Origin: Physocladia obscura
Taxonomy: Eukaryota > Chytridiomycota > Chytridiomycetes > Chytridiales > Chytriomycetaceae
DNA: 14,821 nucleotides
Assembly (NCBI GenBank): GCA_027596945.1
Contig: JADGJH010000742.1
Coordinates: 1-14,821, forward strand
Direction: 5' to 3'
The position numbers were made by a program, and so were the translations under genes. How positions within the stretch are numbered: the first letter of the stretch is position 1; every line of letters starts with the position of its first letter. The notes below the pieces were generated by a model, which ran no database searches, was not told the DNA's origin, and worked only from the letters and a program-made list of their open reading frames with translations. Positions 1 through 8,540 of the stretch are shown piece after piece.

Positions 1-2
1 TT

Positions 3-77
3 CAAGACTTTCTGGGCCACATGTTTGCTCAGGATAGAGAACCACTGCCAGCATTTTCAGACTCTGACAATGACTAA
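3..77 (+). pseudogene. C-terminal fragment of an unrecognised ORF, cut by the window edge
   Basis: Reading frame 3 is open from the window edge to a TAA at 75-77 and ends in an acidic tail, PAFSDSDND. Only 24 residues are visible, so no family can be assigned. Its stop codon interlocks with the TAG (74-76, minus strand) of the convergent broken ORF at 74-632; both stops share the four bases CTAA. An acidic tail and tight convergence suit a mobile-element gene, but that is inference. It could also be a chance open frame. Confidence 0.3.
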
Positions 78-632
78 TGTCGTTTAATCTCAACAATCTT
101 TTCTTCATCAAGTTTCTTCTTCAAGTGATGGTATAGTCTCTTTTGGATGACTGGCTGGTTGTCATGGAGTTCTTTGCAGAGGTTTGTGCCACCCTTCATT
201 AAATTGTGTTTGAAACAACTCTGAATCAGTCTCAAAGTATCCATTTCCGTTCATTAATTGTTTTATTTTATCCAGTAATGAATGTTTTATTTCAATCACT
301 GACAACTTCTCAAAATCAGGGTCCGTCGCTGGTCTCAGTTCTGATTGAAGTCTCTTGACAGTCTCTTCTAATTCGTTGATTCGTTCCTTCATTGATTGAT
401 TAATGTTGGCTCACATTGGATTGATCATTTTCATCCATTTGTCAGGTACTTCAATAACAACAGGCTCCTTTGAACCAAAATAAGGTACTCCCACTTTCGA
501 AAAGGTAGTATTAATTTTACATTCTTGTCCTTCATAGTGGTGTTCATTACGTGGGTCCTTATAGATTGTTCCAATAGGAAGGGTCTTTAAGAATCGATTT
601 CTCACAGTTGTGGATGGAATTGTAACAGTCAT
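74..632 (-). pseudogene. Broken ORF of about 185 codons (in-frame TGA plus a one-base frameshift), probably from a mobile element
   Basis: An ATG at 632 opens a frame that reads 73 residues, meets TGA at 411-413, and continues in the same frame for 76 more residues from an ATG at 392. The stretch after the TGA has coiled-coil character (RINELEETVKRLQSEL). Near 192-194, inside a GGG run of the minus strand, the frame appears to shift by one base. Ignoring one G gives a continuous lysine-rich tail (HHLKKKLDEEKIVEIKRH) ending at TAG 74-76. I do not recognise the family. Splicing out the TGA with the donor-like GTGAGC needs acceptors that either break the frame or delete the coiled coil, so decay is the simplest reading. 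The convergent fragment at 3-77 overlaps its stop. Confidence 0.45.
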
Positions 633-1083
633 AGTTTTATTATTATAAAAGAAAATAATTTTAAGTAAATATCGTTCAATTGAAATTAAATAGTCATTGA
701 TGTAATGTGTCTATTTTTAGGACAAAGAGTGGACGTTTTCTTTGACCATACAATACACATTTCTTGTCACATCATTGTTTACTGAAATTCAGTGAGAATT
801 AACACTCCATTCAAAGTTGAGTTAGGGTTGATGTCTCAATCAAACACACCCATCATTTGAGCGAAAACTGTCACTAATATCCATCACACTATTCCTCACT
901 CACTCTCAGTGAACATAAAACACACTATTCAAAGTTGAGTTGATTTGTCACTTGCCGCAGTACAATCTCAATCAATTCAAAATTTTATTAGAGACGCTCC
1001 ACAGAAAAGTGCGTGTGGGCGAGTCTATGGGGATTGAATAAAATCACAATAAACGGGGAAAAAAATTGGAAAAACGAAAATCG
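633..1083. other. Spacer with no recognisable gene
   Basis: No ORF of substance lies between the broken ORF at 74-632 and the 3' end of the flippase gene. It is AT-rich and contains an imperfect direct duplication (789-843 and 906-975), listed separately. It probably holds the flippase 3' untranslated region and flanking sequence of the element at the left edge. Confidence 0.5.
789..975. repeat. Imperfect direct duplication, two degenerate copies
   Basis: Three words occur twice in the same order. TCAGTGA is at 789-795 and 906-912, ATTCAAAGTTGAGTT at 809-823 and 927-941, and TCTCAATCAA at 834-843 and 966-975. The offsets are 117, 118 and 132 bases, so the copies have diverged by small indels. 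Such arrays occur next to transposon ends, but no terminal inverted repeat was found, so the origin is open. Confidence 0.55.
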
Positions 1084-4000
1084 CTACACAGATTCACGAA
1101 CTGATTGCTTGTTCAACGCAACCATCTCAACTTCCATTCCCACTGACCCTGTTTTAAGATTTGGTTCATACTTGGAATCCTCAACTACAATATCAGCATC
1201 AGATGGCCAAAATTGTCTCGTTGCACTGTAAGTGCAAAAACGGTTAATAATGATAATAAATAAAAAAAATACTTACTATTTAACTGCAATAGACGGGACT
1301 ATACAAATTGCAACCATTATAGGTAAACATAGCCAAAATATAGGAATTGAATATGATTCTGAATAAGTTCCGACGACACTGCCGTATCCAGTGACTTCTA
1401 TGATCATTGCTCCAAGTACAAACACAACAACACTGAGAAAAAGCATGAGCCATGAGATCCAAACCCAATGATGCGTGACTGTAGCCAATTTTGCGAAGAC
1501 AACTGCAACAGAAACATTTGAAAAAATGAATGTCATCATCCAATATCCAATTGTTCTTCCTTCAGTTCCGATATCCTCGTCGCCAAACATCAAATACACA
1601 CCATAAAAAATTACTAGAGCAATAAAGATAAGACAACCTAAATTAACAATTCAAGATACAAAAACGAACCAACAGAGTGATACACAGAGTCAATTAACAT
1701 GCCCAAAAATGCAGTAGAATTCCAATAAGCACCAGCCCGACATTGGAAATAAAGCTGAGGAATTTTTTCGGTATCTTCATCAGAAACATCTTGTTCAAAG
1801 ATTCCCAATAACAGTGGTGGAACCGATGTATAGAAGAGATTAAACCATGTCATAAAAAATTCTTCATAGATCATCTGGCGGTTTTATACTGTCAAAAGTT
1901 TGATTTTGCAAATTCAATAAACTAAAAATACAAACCTGTCCAGACCATGCACTATAAAAACCAAAGATGAACTGCGGAGTGATAAAAGCCAAATTCTTGT
2001 AAAAGTTGTAAAAAATTAGTGATGCAAGTCTCATGTAACTCCAGCGGCCGTGAACGACAAGCAATCTTTTGAGAAACCGAAATTCTGCGAACGCAAAGTC
2101 TGAACATCTAACTGCCTGTGTTCCTTCACGTCCCATAATTCCAACTCCTACATGTGCAGACATAATCATTGGACAATCGTTAGCACCATCTCCAATTGCC
2201 AAAGTCATTTTTTTCAAGATCTTTTTGACCATCAAAACAACTTGGGACTTTTGCAGAGGCGATACCCGACAGCAAATGACAGAATGGCAAAATACGCCAA
2301 CGTCAACAAGCTTTTGTTCAAATTTTCCAGAAAATACGTGGCTAAGAGAGTCTCCGTCAATAACCAAGCAGTATCGGAATCCCTTGATTCCCGCATTTGA
2401 AATTATGTCAGCCTTAATTTTATCAAGAATCTGTCCACATTCCGGAACACCTTTCGAATTTAATTTAATTACTTGCATGCCATCTTGAATTAATTTTGAG
2501 CTCTGCCCAATATTAATAGCAGTTTCTTGCTTGTCACCAGTCAACAACCAAAGCTTAATTCCTGCATTAAGCAAAAAGTCAATTGTTTCTGGAACCTCAT
2601 CTTGAAGTCGATCTTCGATCGCTGTGCATCCCAATAGTGTAAATCCATGCTCAACTTTTTCGCACACCGCAGCCATTCTCAAATCACGGTCAACAAGCGC
2701 CGTTTCAGCAGCCTCATATTCATCACGGAAATGTGTGTAAAGATCTTCATCAAGTTCTCGGTACGCAATGCATAGTGTTCGCAATCCAACGATACTAAAA
2801 TCATGAAGAGCTTGAATAGCATTACGCAGCATTTCGTCTGAATTCACATTCACATTTTCATCCAAACGATTGAGAATAATATTGTCTGCACCTTTACAAT
2901 ATAAATGCAATTTTCCCGTCTCAGTATCTCGTGCAATCACAGACATACGTTTACGTGTTGAGTCGAATTCGAGTGTATGCAAAACTTCGACAACATGCTG
3001 TGTCTGTCGACCATCTGCGGTTGGAACTGTGAACGTAACGTTTGATTTTGATCGGTTTTTGAGTAAAATCTTGCTGTTAGCAATTGCCTCAACAAGAGCC
3101 GTTTCATCAGGAGATTGGGATTCGTAAACCATCCTTTGAGAAACTTCATTGAATGATGGAATAACTGTATGGCATAATACAATCACGCGATAAAAAAGAC
3201 GCATTTGTTCTTTTAACTTTTTTGAGGTTTTTTCCGACTAAAGTCAGTTAAATAGTTGGTTAAAAAAAAATAAAATAAAAAATTATTATTGATGGGAACG
3301 AACCAAAAAAGCACGACCAAAAGATCCAGGGTCTTCCATATCGTGATATACATTGCCGTCCAGATACCATTTACTCAATTTCATTTCATTGCGCGTTAGA
3401 GTTCCCGTCTTATCAGAGAAAATATATTCGATTGCGGCAAGGTCTTCATTCAAGTTGGTGTTATTTGCCTTCATAAAGACCATTTGAGCCTCTTCTGTTG
3501 GCGGCGCACTTGGAGAAGGTTGTCTTAAGACAGCCATTCGCAGATCGTTCATCATAAAGAAACCTTGAGCATAGCGATCCATCTCAACCATGACAAATAA
3601 TGAAATTGGAATAACATAGGTGTACATCCCAAAATATGAAAAGAGAGCAGATACAAAATTGTTGGTCTGTTGTTTACGAGTCATATGAAACCTGGAAATA
3701 AACACTAAATATCAAACATACCATCGTCTCAGTATTTCCTCCATCCAAGTACCAACGTTTGTTATTTTCATATACACTTTTATAATCGAAATACTCCAGT
3801 GTTGTGCTTCCAAACAATAAAACACCATTATAAACAAACACCCCCATCACGAGCCAATTGAGCCATTTCATGAGTCGCGATTCTTTCTGTGGCGGCTTTT
3901 TCATATTCATGATGATTTTTGTGTCTGAACCGGTATAAATGACACTGGCCCATGCAAAATCTGTGTTTCTCAACACACAACCACGCAACAAAAGGTTATT

Positions 4001-4990
4001 GAGATTCAGAGGAACAACTCCAGGACCATCTATAATGTTATTTGCGAGACGAGTTGCTTCATTTTCGTGTTTTTCAGGTTCAAAAAATGATTTTCGGCGA
4101 GTCGCTCTGGCTTTTCCTGCAGACACAATATATTTCGCGCGACCTTCGAATGACTGTAAATTTTCATTCGGCTGTTCGCATTGTATATGTAAGTTTACTC
4201 GAATAATATCTTTGAGAGAGCTATAATGGGTGAGTGCAGGAATGGCGGATTTTCTCTTGATATTTGTTTCACTAAATTTTTAATTGAGTTACAAATTAGT
4301 ATTTATTTCCTGCGCACGGTTGCTTCTAAAAATCATTCTTACCCGTCAAGTTCGGCAGTCTCGACAAAGCAGGTTCCATCTTCCAAACTTGATGCAATAA
4401 TAATAGCATCAACCGACAATTTTTCGTTTTTCTTTATCAAGACCAGATCCCCCTTTATTAAATCCTGGGCCCTAGTCTCTGTTTGTACGCCATCTCTAAC
4501 GACAATCACGTGTTTGGCGTTTGCTTCGTTATCACTGCGCAGACGAGCATAGTCTTCGATAAGATCTTTGAGAGCCGCGAAAAATAGGACAGCAACAAGT
4601 GGAGCTATTTGAGACAGTGGCGAAAGAGCTGCACTTCCGTATAGAACCGACAGAGCACCAAGTAGAAAGTAAATATTGTAAAATCTCTTGAACTGAATTT
4701 GACATTTCGTGAGATTGCAGGTAGGAAATAAAATTGCGCTCACAAACCTGGGAATATAGAAACAAGGGAATAAAGGTGATGATAGTGTATTTGGTGGTTC
4801 TGATGTAATTTTGAGCTTGTTTAAGAGAACCCGGAGTAAGTGGCGTGAAGACTTCCCAGCCAACTAGTTCGTCTTTGTTACGACGAAAACCACCAGCCGG
4901 AAGGACAAAGCGGAGGTTACGCTTGCGATCCTTCGGCAGAACCGACTGACTGGCGGCGATGTTTGGATCAGTAGTTTCAGGGCTGGGCAT
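1084..4990 (-). CDS. P4-type ATPase, phospholipid flippase, eight exons
   Basis: P4-ATPases use ATP to move phospholipids from the outer to the cytosolic leaflet of plasma, Golgi or endosomal membranes. Exons on the minus strand: 4990-4748, 4692-4343, 4271-3722, 3666-3304, 3237-1936, 1874-1670, 1613-1277, 1225-1084. They join in frame to 1163 codons plus TAG; introns are 51-71 nt. Landmarks, numbered from the ATG at 4990: TTKYTIITFIP near 65-75, DGET 197-200 (dephosphorylation loop, rebuilt across an intron), PISL in TM4 near 401, DKTGTLT with phosphorylated Asp about 466, KGAD about 617, TGDKQET about 735, GDGAND about 851. All core P4 motifs are intact, including PISL, which separates P4 pumps from cation pumps. 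The C-terminal tail is short. The start is uncertain: the frame stays open to 5206 with a Pro/Ser-rich stretch but no ATG. The exon 6/7 junction could instead use an acceptor at 1638, adding eight residues. Which subfamily, and hence which substrate, is not settled. Confidence 0.93.
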
Positions 4991-5553
4991 GGGGACAATA
5001 GTGTTTGTAATTCGAGCAACACGGGACGGTACGGTTGGGCGTAGAGGTGACAAAGAGGAATTATCGCCAAACGATTCAATCGAAAGAGCGGAGGCGGGCG
5101 GTGGTGATGGCGACGGGCCGAACGTGTGGTAGTTGCTATTACTTTCAATGTTTTTGATGTTCAACTGTTCCTTGTTTGCATCCTTTTTTGTCAAGTTATT
5201 GGACTATCTATCAGCCATTACCAAGAAATAATGCACCAACCAGGCCAACAAGTTGATTGACCGCAAATTCCCCCGAATCTTTTTGCTGGTGCTCGCGCCG
5301 TTCTTCGTGCTTATCAAGTTGGTTTCCACGAAAACTTTCCATCCAGAATTCCTGCTTGACAATTCAAACCCTTGCGATTTCGCCAACGCGATTTGATTGC
5401 TGTACTTGTTGCGTCTTTTTGAAAATCAAAAAATGCCATAGAAATTGAGATGTATAAATTACAAATTGATTGGCTCACTCAACAATAGCGAAGAAACAAA
5501 TTATCAGACCTTTTGTTTTTATCTTCTGGACTGTTTGAGAGACTGATGTACTA

Positions 5554-5575
5554 GCCCCCTTGTTGCAAGGGGGGC
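5554..5575. repeat. G/C-rich hairpin
   Basis: CCCCCTTG (5555-5562) pairs with CAAGGGGG (5566-5573) around a three-base loop. The outer G and C can also pair if one extra G bulges. Such a G/C-rich stem stands out against the AT-rich surroundings. It lies 33 bases before a second, separate hairpin. Function unknown. Confidence 0.6.
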
Positions 5576-5607
5576 ACGAAAATTTTGGGCTTTCAGGAAT
5601 GTCATTA

Positions 5608-5623
5608 GCCAAGATGTCTTGGC
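5608..5623. repeat. Perfect seven-base-pair inverted repeat
   Basis: GCCAAGA and TCTTGGC flank a two-base centre. It lies close to the G/C-rich hairpin at 5554-5575. The pair could belong to a small non-autonomous mobile element, or be chance or a protein site. No target-site duplication was identified. Confidence 0.5.
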
Positions 5624-5947
5624 ATTTTCAACATTTTTCTTTGGCACTCCACCCTCCACAAAATCAAAAAAAAAAAAAAACCAAAAAAAAACATAAATGG
5701 GAACAGCATCTGACATATAATCTATTCCCTGCAATCACTTTCAAACTATCTACAGTATATGGAGATTGCGCTTAGTAAAAATTTTATCATTGACAATAAA
5801 CAATGTTTTGGAACTCTGGTATTAACTGATGTGATATTATCGTGATATCACGTGAGTTTTAATATTACGCAAATCATGAACTCTGGTGATTATTGGCGAC
5901 TACAAGCTTCGAATTTCGAAAACAGTAATTCAAGTTTATTTGCATAC

Positions 5948-7012
5948 TTAAAGTTTTTTGAAACTCAGCAAGCATTTTCCTGTACGAGAGTGAGCATCAA
6001 AAGCTGCCCCGCCTTTCTCTCCGCCTACCCAGGCTTCAGCAAGTACACCAGGTTTATAGTTGCCATCACTTGAATTTGTACCTTTTAGAACTGTATGCCC
6101 CGAATTGCTTAATGCAGTCACGACCCCTTCAAACCCAATGCAAGTCACATCAACAGCTCCTGTATTTACTTGAACAATGCTTTTGGACAATTTGGCTGGA
6201 GTAAGAACAAGTTTGATCTCCCCTGTTCCAGTTGTACACGCGAGATTTTCATAGCCTGCAAAGTTTGCTTGAATGCTGCCTGTATTTGTTGTCAGCATTG
6301 CATTCTTGGTCAAAATTCCCTTTGTCACAATAATTTTCCCGGTGCCAGTGCTAGCCGTAATTGATTCTGCGACGACATTATCCAACAGGATACTACCTGT
6401 TGATGATTCGCAACATAGATCGGTCGAGGATTCAACGCGTGTGACTTCGATCTTTCCCGTTACAGCCTTGAGATTAATACCAGCGCTTGTGATATCTCCT
6501 GAAGTAATTTTTCCTGTGCTCGTTTCCAATGCCAGGAACTTAGATGCAAAGCAAGAGGCGACATGAATAGAGCCAGTGCTTGAAGAAATCAACAGAGATT
6601 CTGTTTCCAGCTTAGTATCGCAAGCAATGCTGCCAGTACTGCTTTTCAGGTCAATAAAGCGAGTAAAATTAATATCTTGAATCTTCAGAGATCCAGTGTT
6701 CATATTGCTGATGAAATCTTTGATGTCATTTGGAAGTGAGATAATGATAGCAATCTTCAATGAAACCAAACTAATACTGAGAGATCCGATAGCAACGGTT
6801 GGCGCGAGCTTGACTATTATGTTAAGCCTTTCTTCAGAAAGAACTGCAGATACTTGGGTATCTTTGAAACGCTCGCTTGGCCCCGACAAGAGTAATGTCT
6901 CGATTGTTGCATGCTTATTATCATTGCCCTTGCGTACCGTCAATTCAACGGTACCAGGCCCTTGCGTAGTGACGCTGAGAGCATCGAAAGTGGCCGGAAT
7001 TGTTTGTGCCAT
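5948..7012 (-). CDS. Intronless beta-solenoid protein resembling DUF4097/DUF2807 putative adhesins
   Basis: A 354-residue protein of unknown function. The start is the first in-frame ATG (7012), with a strong context (AAACATGG). The frame stays open further upstream but has no ATG, only a pyrimidine-rich stretch. From residue 105 to 286 a motif of type x-T-G-x-[IVL] recurs ten times (STGSI, STGKI, GTGKI, NTGSI and so on) with TG at about 106, 126, 146, 166, 185, 205, 224, 244, 262 and 284, so the period is 18-22 residues. That spacing fits one rung of a right-handed beta-helix, as in DUF4097/DUF2807 proteins, which are common in bacteria and also found in fungi. A further TG near 345 (SRTGK) lies close to the C-terminus. 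No signal peptide or membrane segment is evident, so it is probably intracellular despite the adhesin label. The lack of introns contrasts with its neighbours. Ends TAA. Confidence 0.75.
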   Translation of the reverse strand: MAQTIPATFDALSVTTQGPGTVELTVRKGNDNKHATIETLLLSGPSERFKDTQVSAVLSEERLNIIVKLAPTVAIGSLSISLVSLKIAIIISLPNDIKDFISNMNTGSLKIQDINFTRFIDLKSSTGSIACDTKLETESLLISSSTGSIHVASCFASKFLALETSTGKITSGDITSAGINLKAVTGKIEVTRVESSTDLCCESSTGSILLDNVVAESITASTGTGKIIVTKGILTKNAMLTTNTGSIQANFAGYENLACTTGTGEIKLVLTPAKLSKSIVQVNTGAVDVTCIGFEGVVTALSNSGHTVLKGTNSSDGNYKPGVLAEAWVGGEKGGAAFDAHSRTGKCLLSFKKL

Positions 7013-7151
7013 GTTTACATCCGCCAGTGCTTTGCCAGCCGTTTCTTTTGAATCATTTTTCTGACCCCACGATTTACTTTGTCCACGATTTTCATTCAAC
7101 CAATCAACCAGACGAAAAAGAAAGAAATAGCTGAATTAAAAAGGGAAAAGT

Positions 7152-7340
7152 TTAGCATTCATGAAAAGGTTCAACTTTGTGACGCATAATTTTAACAATA
7201 TAATCAGCGTTCCCAACCTTCAGTTTTAAAAGCTGTATCACTGCATTTGCAACATTTCCCACTTTATTCATATGTTTCTGCAATAGGTTTCGCTTTTGCC
7301 ACGAATAAAGCGAAGAATCATTTCGAGCTGACCCAATCAT
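7152..7340 (-). CDS. Small hypothetical protein, 62 residues
   Basis: ATG at 7340 to TAA at 7152-7154. The product is basic, with an amphipathic middle (VANAVIQLLKLKVGNADYIV) and a Cys at the very end. I recognise no family. It lies 139 bases upstream of the solenoid protein's ATG in the same direction, and 41 bases from a divergent plus-strand ORF. The start context is weak (T at -3). The composition looks coding rather than random, but the ORF is short and could be the last exon of a longer gene. Confidence 0.4.
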   Translation of the reverse strand: MIGSARNDSSLYSWQKRNLLQKHMNKVGNVANAVIQLLKLKVGNADYIVKIMRHKVEPFHEC

Positions 7341-7381
7341 TGATTTTTTAGCTCTTCATTTGGCAATCCACTCCCATCAAC

Positions 7382-7597
7382 ATGCAGAAATTTTTTTACA
7401 GTATATCCCAAAAACGCGACACAACAATCCCAGCGTCATCATTCAGACTTGACACAACTGAAGATTCCAAAATTTCGCAGACCGATCCCGGATTCAAAAC
7501 ACGAGAGATTTGTCAGTGGCACAGACGATATAGTTGCAGCGATGATGCCGAGATTGAAGAAAAGCGCGAGCTTTTTATGAACTGCACTTTCGGTTAA
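7382..7597 (+). CDS. Small hypothetical protein, 71 residues
   Basis: ATG at 7382 with a good context (A at -3) runs to TAA at 7595-7597. The N-terminus (MQKFFYSISQKR) has basic and hydrophobic residues and could act as a mitochondrial targeting sequence, which is speculative. The C-terminal third has three Cys (ICQWHRRYSC and MNC), with a CX7C spacing that does not match the CX9C class. I recognise no family. It diverges from the small minus-strand ORF at 7152-7340, so the two would share a 41-bp promoter region if both are real. Confidence 0.4.
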   Translation: MQKFFYSISQKRDTTIPASSFRLDTTEDSKISQTDPGFKTREICQWHRRYSCSDDAEIEEKRELFMNCTFG

Positions 7598-8540
7598 AAG
7601 TTCAGACGAAGATAGTGGTATTATAAATTCTTTTTCGATTTCAAAGAAAACAAATTAGCAATATTGCTGGCTATAATCATACTTTGTTTATGGTCCGCTG
7701 ACTAAGGTCACAACAGAGCTTAATTTTGTTGATTAGATTAATTTTTTTATTGAAATATTTTATTTTGTCAACAACCTCAAGATCATCAATAGTTCTTTTA
7801 GCAACGTATTTTAACCTATGCCTACAACAATCAATCCTCAAATTTCTGAGCTACTTTGCCACCGACAACATTTACTGCAAAAGTAAAACTCACTAATTTT
7901 CAAGGCTGAAAAATACTTCAACAACGACCAAATATATTCACTACTTCAAGTCGCTTCGGTGCTTGTTGAATTTGTTTTACTGCACACTGGCCGAGTATGT
8001 GTCCTTCAATTATCTGAAGTCAATTTGAAATCTCAGCCTTCACCAACAAGAACAGATTATCGACCAAGTCAGAAATTACAACGCCGCTGAAGAATATTAT
8101 CCTAGAGTACTGATACCATCTAGTTCATCTAATCTCACGTCCAAATAACAGCACAAATCCTTATTCCAGAAGTTTTTCATTATTTTGCTGTAACTGATAG
8201 GGATAAGCTGGTGGGATTACATTCGAAGGTTCATTCTACTTAGCATGAACGATTGATGAAATCTTGTGGCTTTATTTAACAAAGGCCTTAAATAGCTTCG
8301 ATTTTTTCGAAATCACTTCGAAAGCAGGAATGTCTATTACTCAGATGAAATTTTCAATATCGCCAGGAACAAGCTGAATTTTGACGAGTAATGTGGAACG
8401 GATTTGAGTTTTGAGTATCGAGGATATCTTCGCTGGCTGTACCTGCAGCAAATGCGAGCTTTTCGTTTTTCGTTTCTCGAATAGGAAAGAGTGCGGGCTG
8501 CTCTAATACTGTTTTTATTTTGTTTTTTCTTTATTTACTT
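7598..8540. other. Region without a secure gene
   Basis: No ORF over about 60 codons starts with ATG here. A plus-strand stretch at 7818-8148 has coding character and is listed as a candidate spliced gene. At about 8270-8400 both strands carry short open frames in complementary register; neither can be tied to a start codon and splice sites. The rest looks intergenic. Confidence 0.45.
7818..8148 (+). CDS. Candidate small spliced gene, unrecognised product
   Basis: Two open blocks join cleanly. The first, 7905-7994, encodes 30 residues containing QIYSLLQVASVLVEFVLLH. A GTATGT donor follows at 7995, and an acceptor at 8055 gives a 61-nt intron, the usual size here. The second, 8056-8148, encodes IIDQVRNYNAAEEYYPRVL and ends in TAA. 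The 5' end is unresolved. An ATG at 7818 opens 22 codons and is followed by GTAAAA, but joining it to the 7905 block would need a 22-nt intron that leaves the wrong frame. An alternative with introns of 22 nt (7883-7904) and 42 nt (7995-8036) keeps a frame of about 88 residues, but both introns are shorter than any in the secure genes. Product unknown; it may be a small helical protein. Confidence 0.3.

Larger units (their letters stand above)
4991..5947. other. Intergenic region upstream of the flippase
   Basis: The minus-strand flippase frame stays open to 5206 and is preceded in the same frame by ATG-GCT-GAT-AGA-TAG (5218-5204). Further up, a minus-strand ATG at 5439 opens a 41-codon ORF (5314-5439, starting MAFFDFQKDA) that may be an upstream ORF or a leader exon; no splice junction to the main gene could be fixed. 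A T-run interrupted region, two hairpins (5554-5623) and a 15-A run (5666-5680) occupy the rest. Nothing else is coding with confidence. Confidence 0.5.

Noticed and set aside
1013..1231. Small plus-strand ORF
   Set aside because: It is antisense to the last flippase exon (1084-1225), whose splice site and C-terminal motif are convincing.
1614..1669. Shorter 32-nt version of flippase intron 6 (acceptor at 1638)
   Set aside because: It keeps frame, but 32 nt is below all other secure introns here, and the 56-nt version gives a better family match around TM7.
2069..2488. Plus-strand ORF of 139 codons
   Set aside because: It lies wholly antisense to the large flippase exon, which carries the conserved P4 motifs; its own product resembles nothing.
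8270..8420. Short open frames on both strands, one minus-strand reading (KIQLVPGDIENFI) interrupted by TGA
   Set aside because: Both strands are equally open, no start or consistent splice pair was found, and the stretch is too short to separate from chance.
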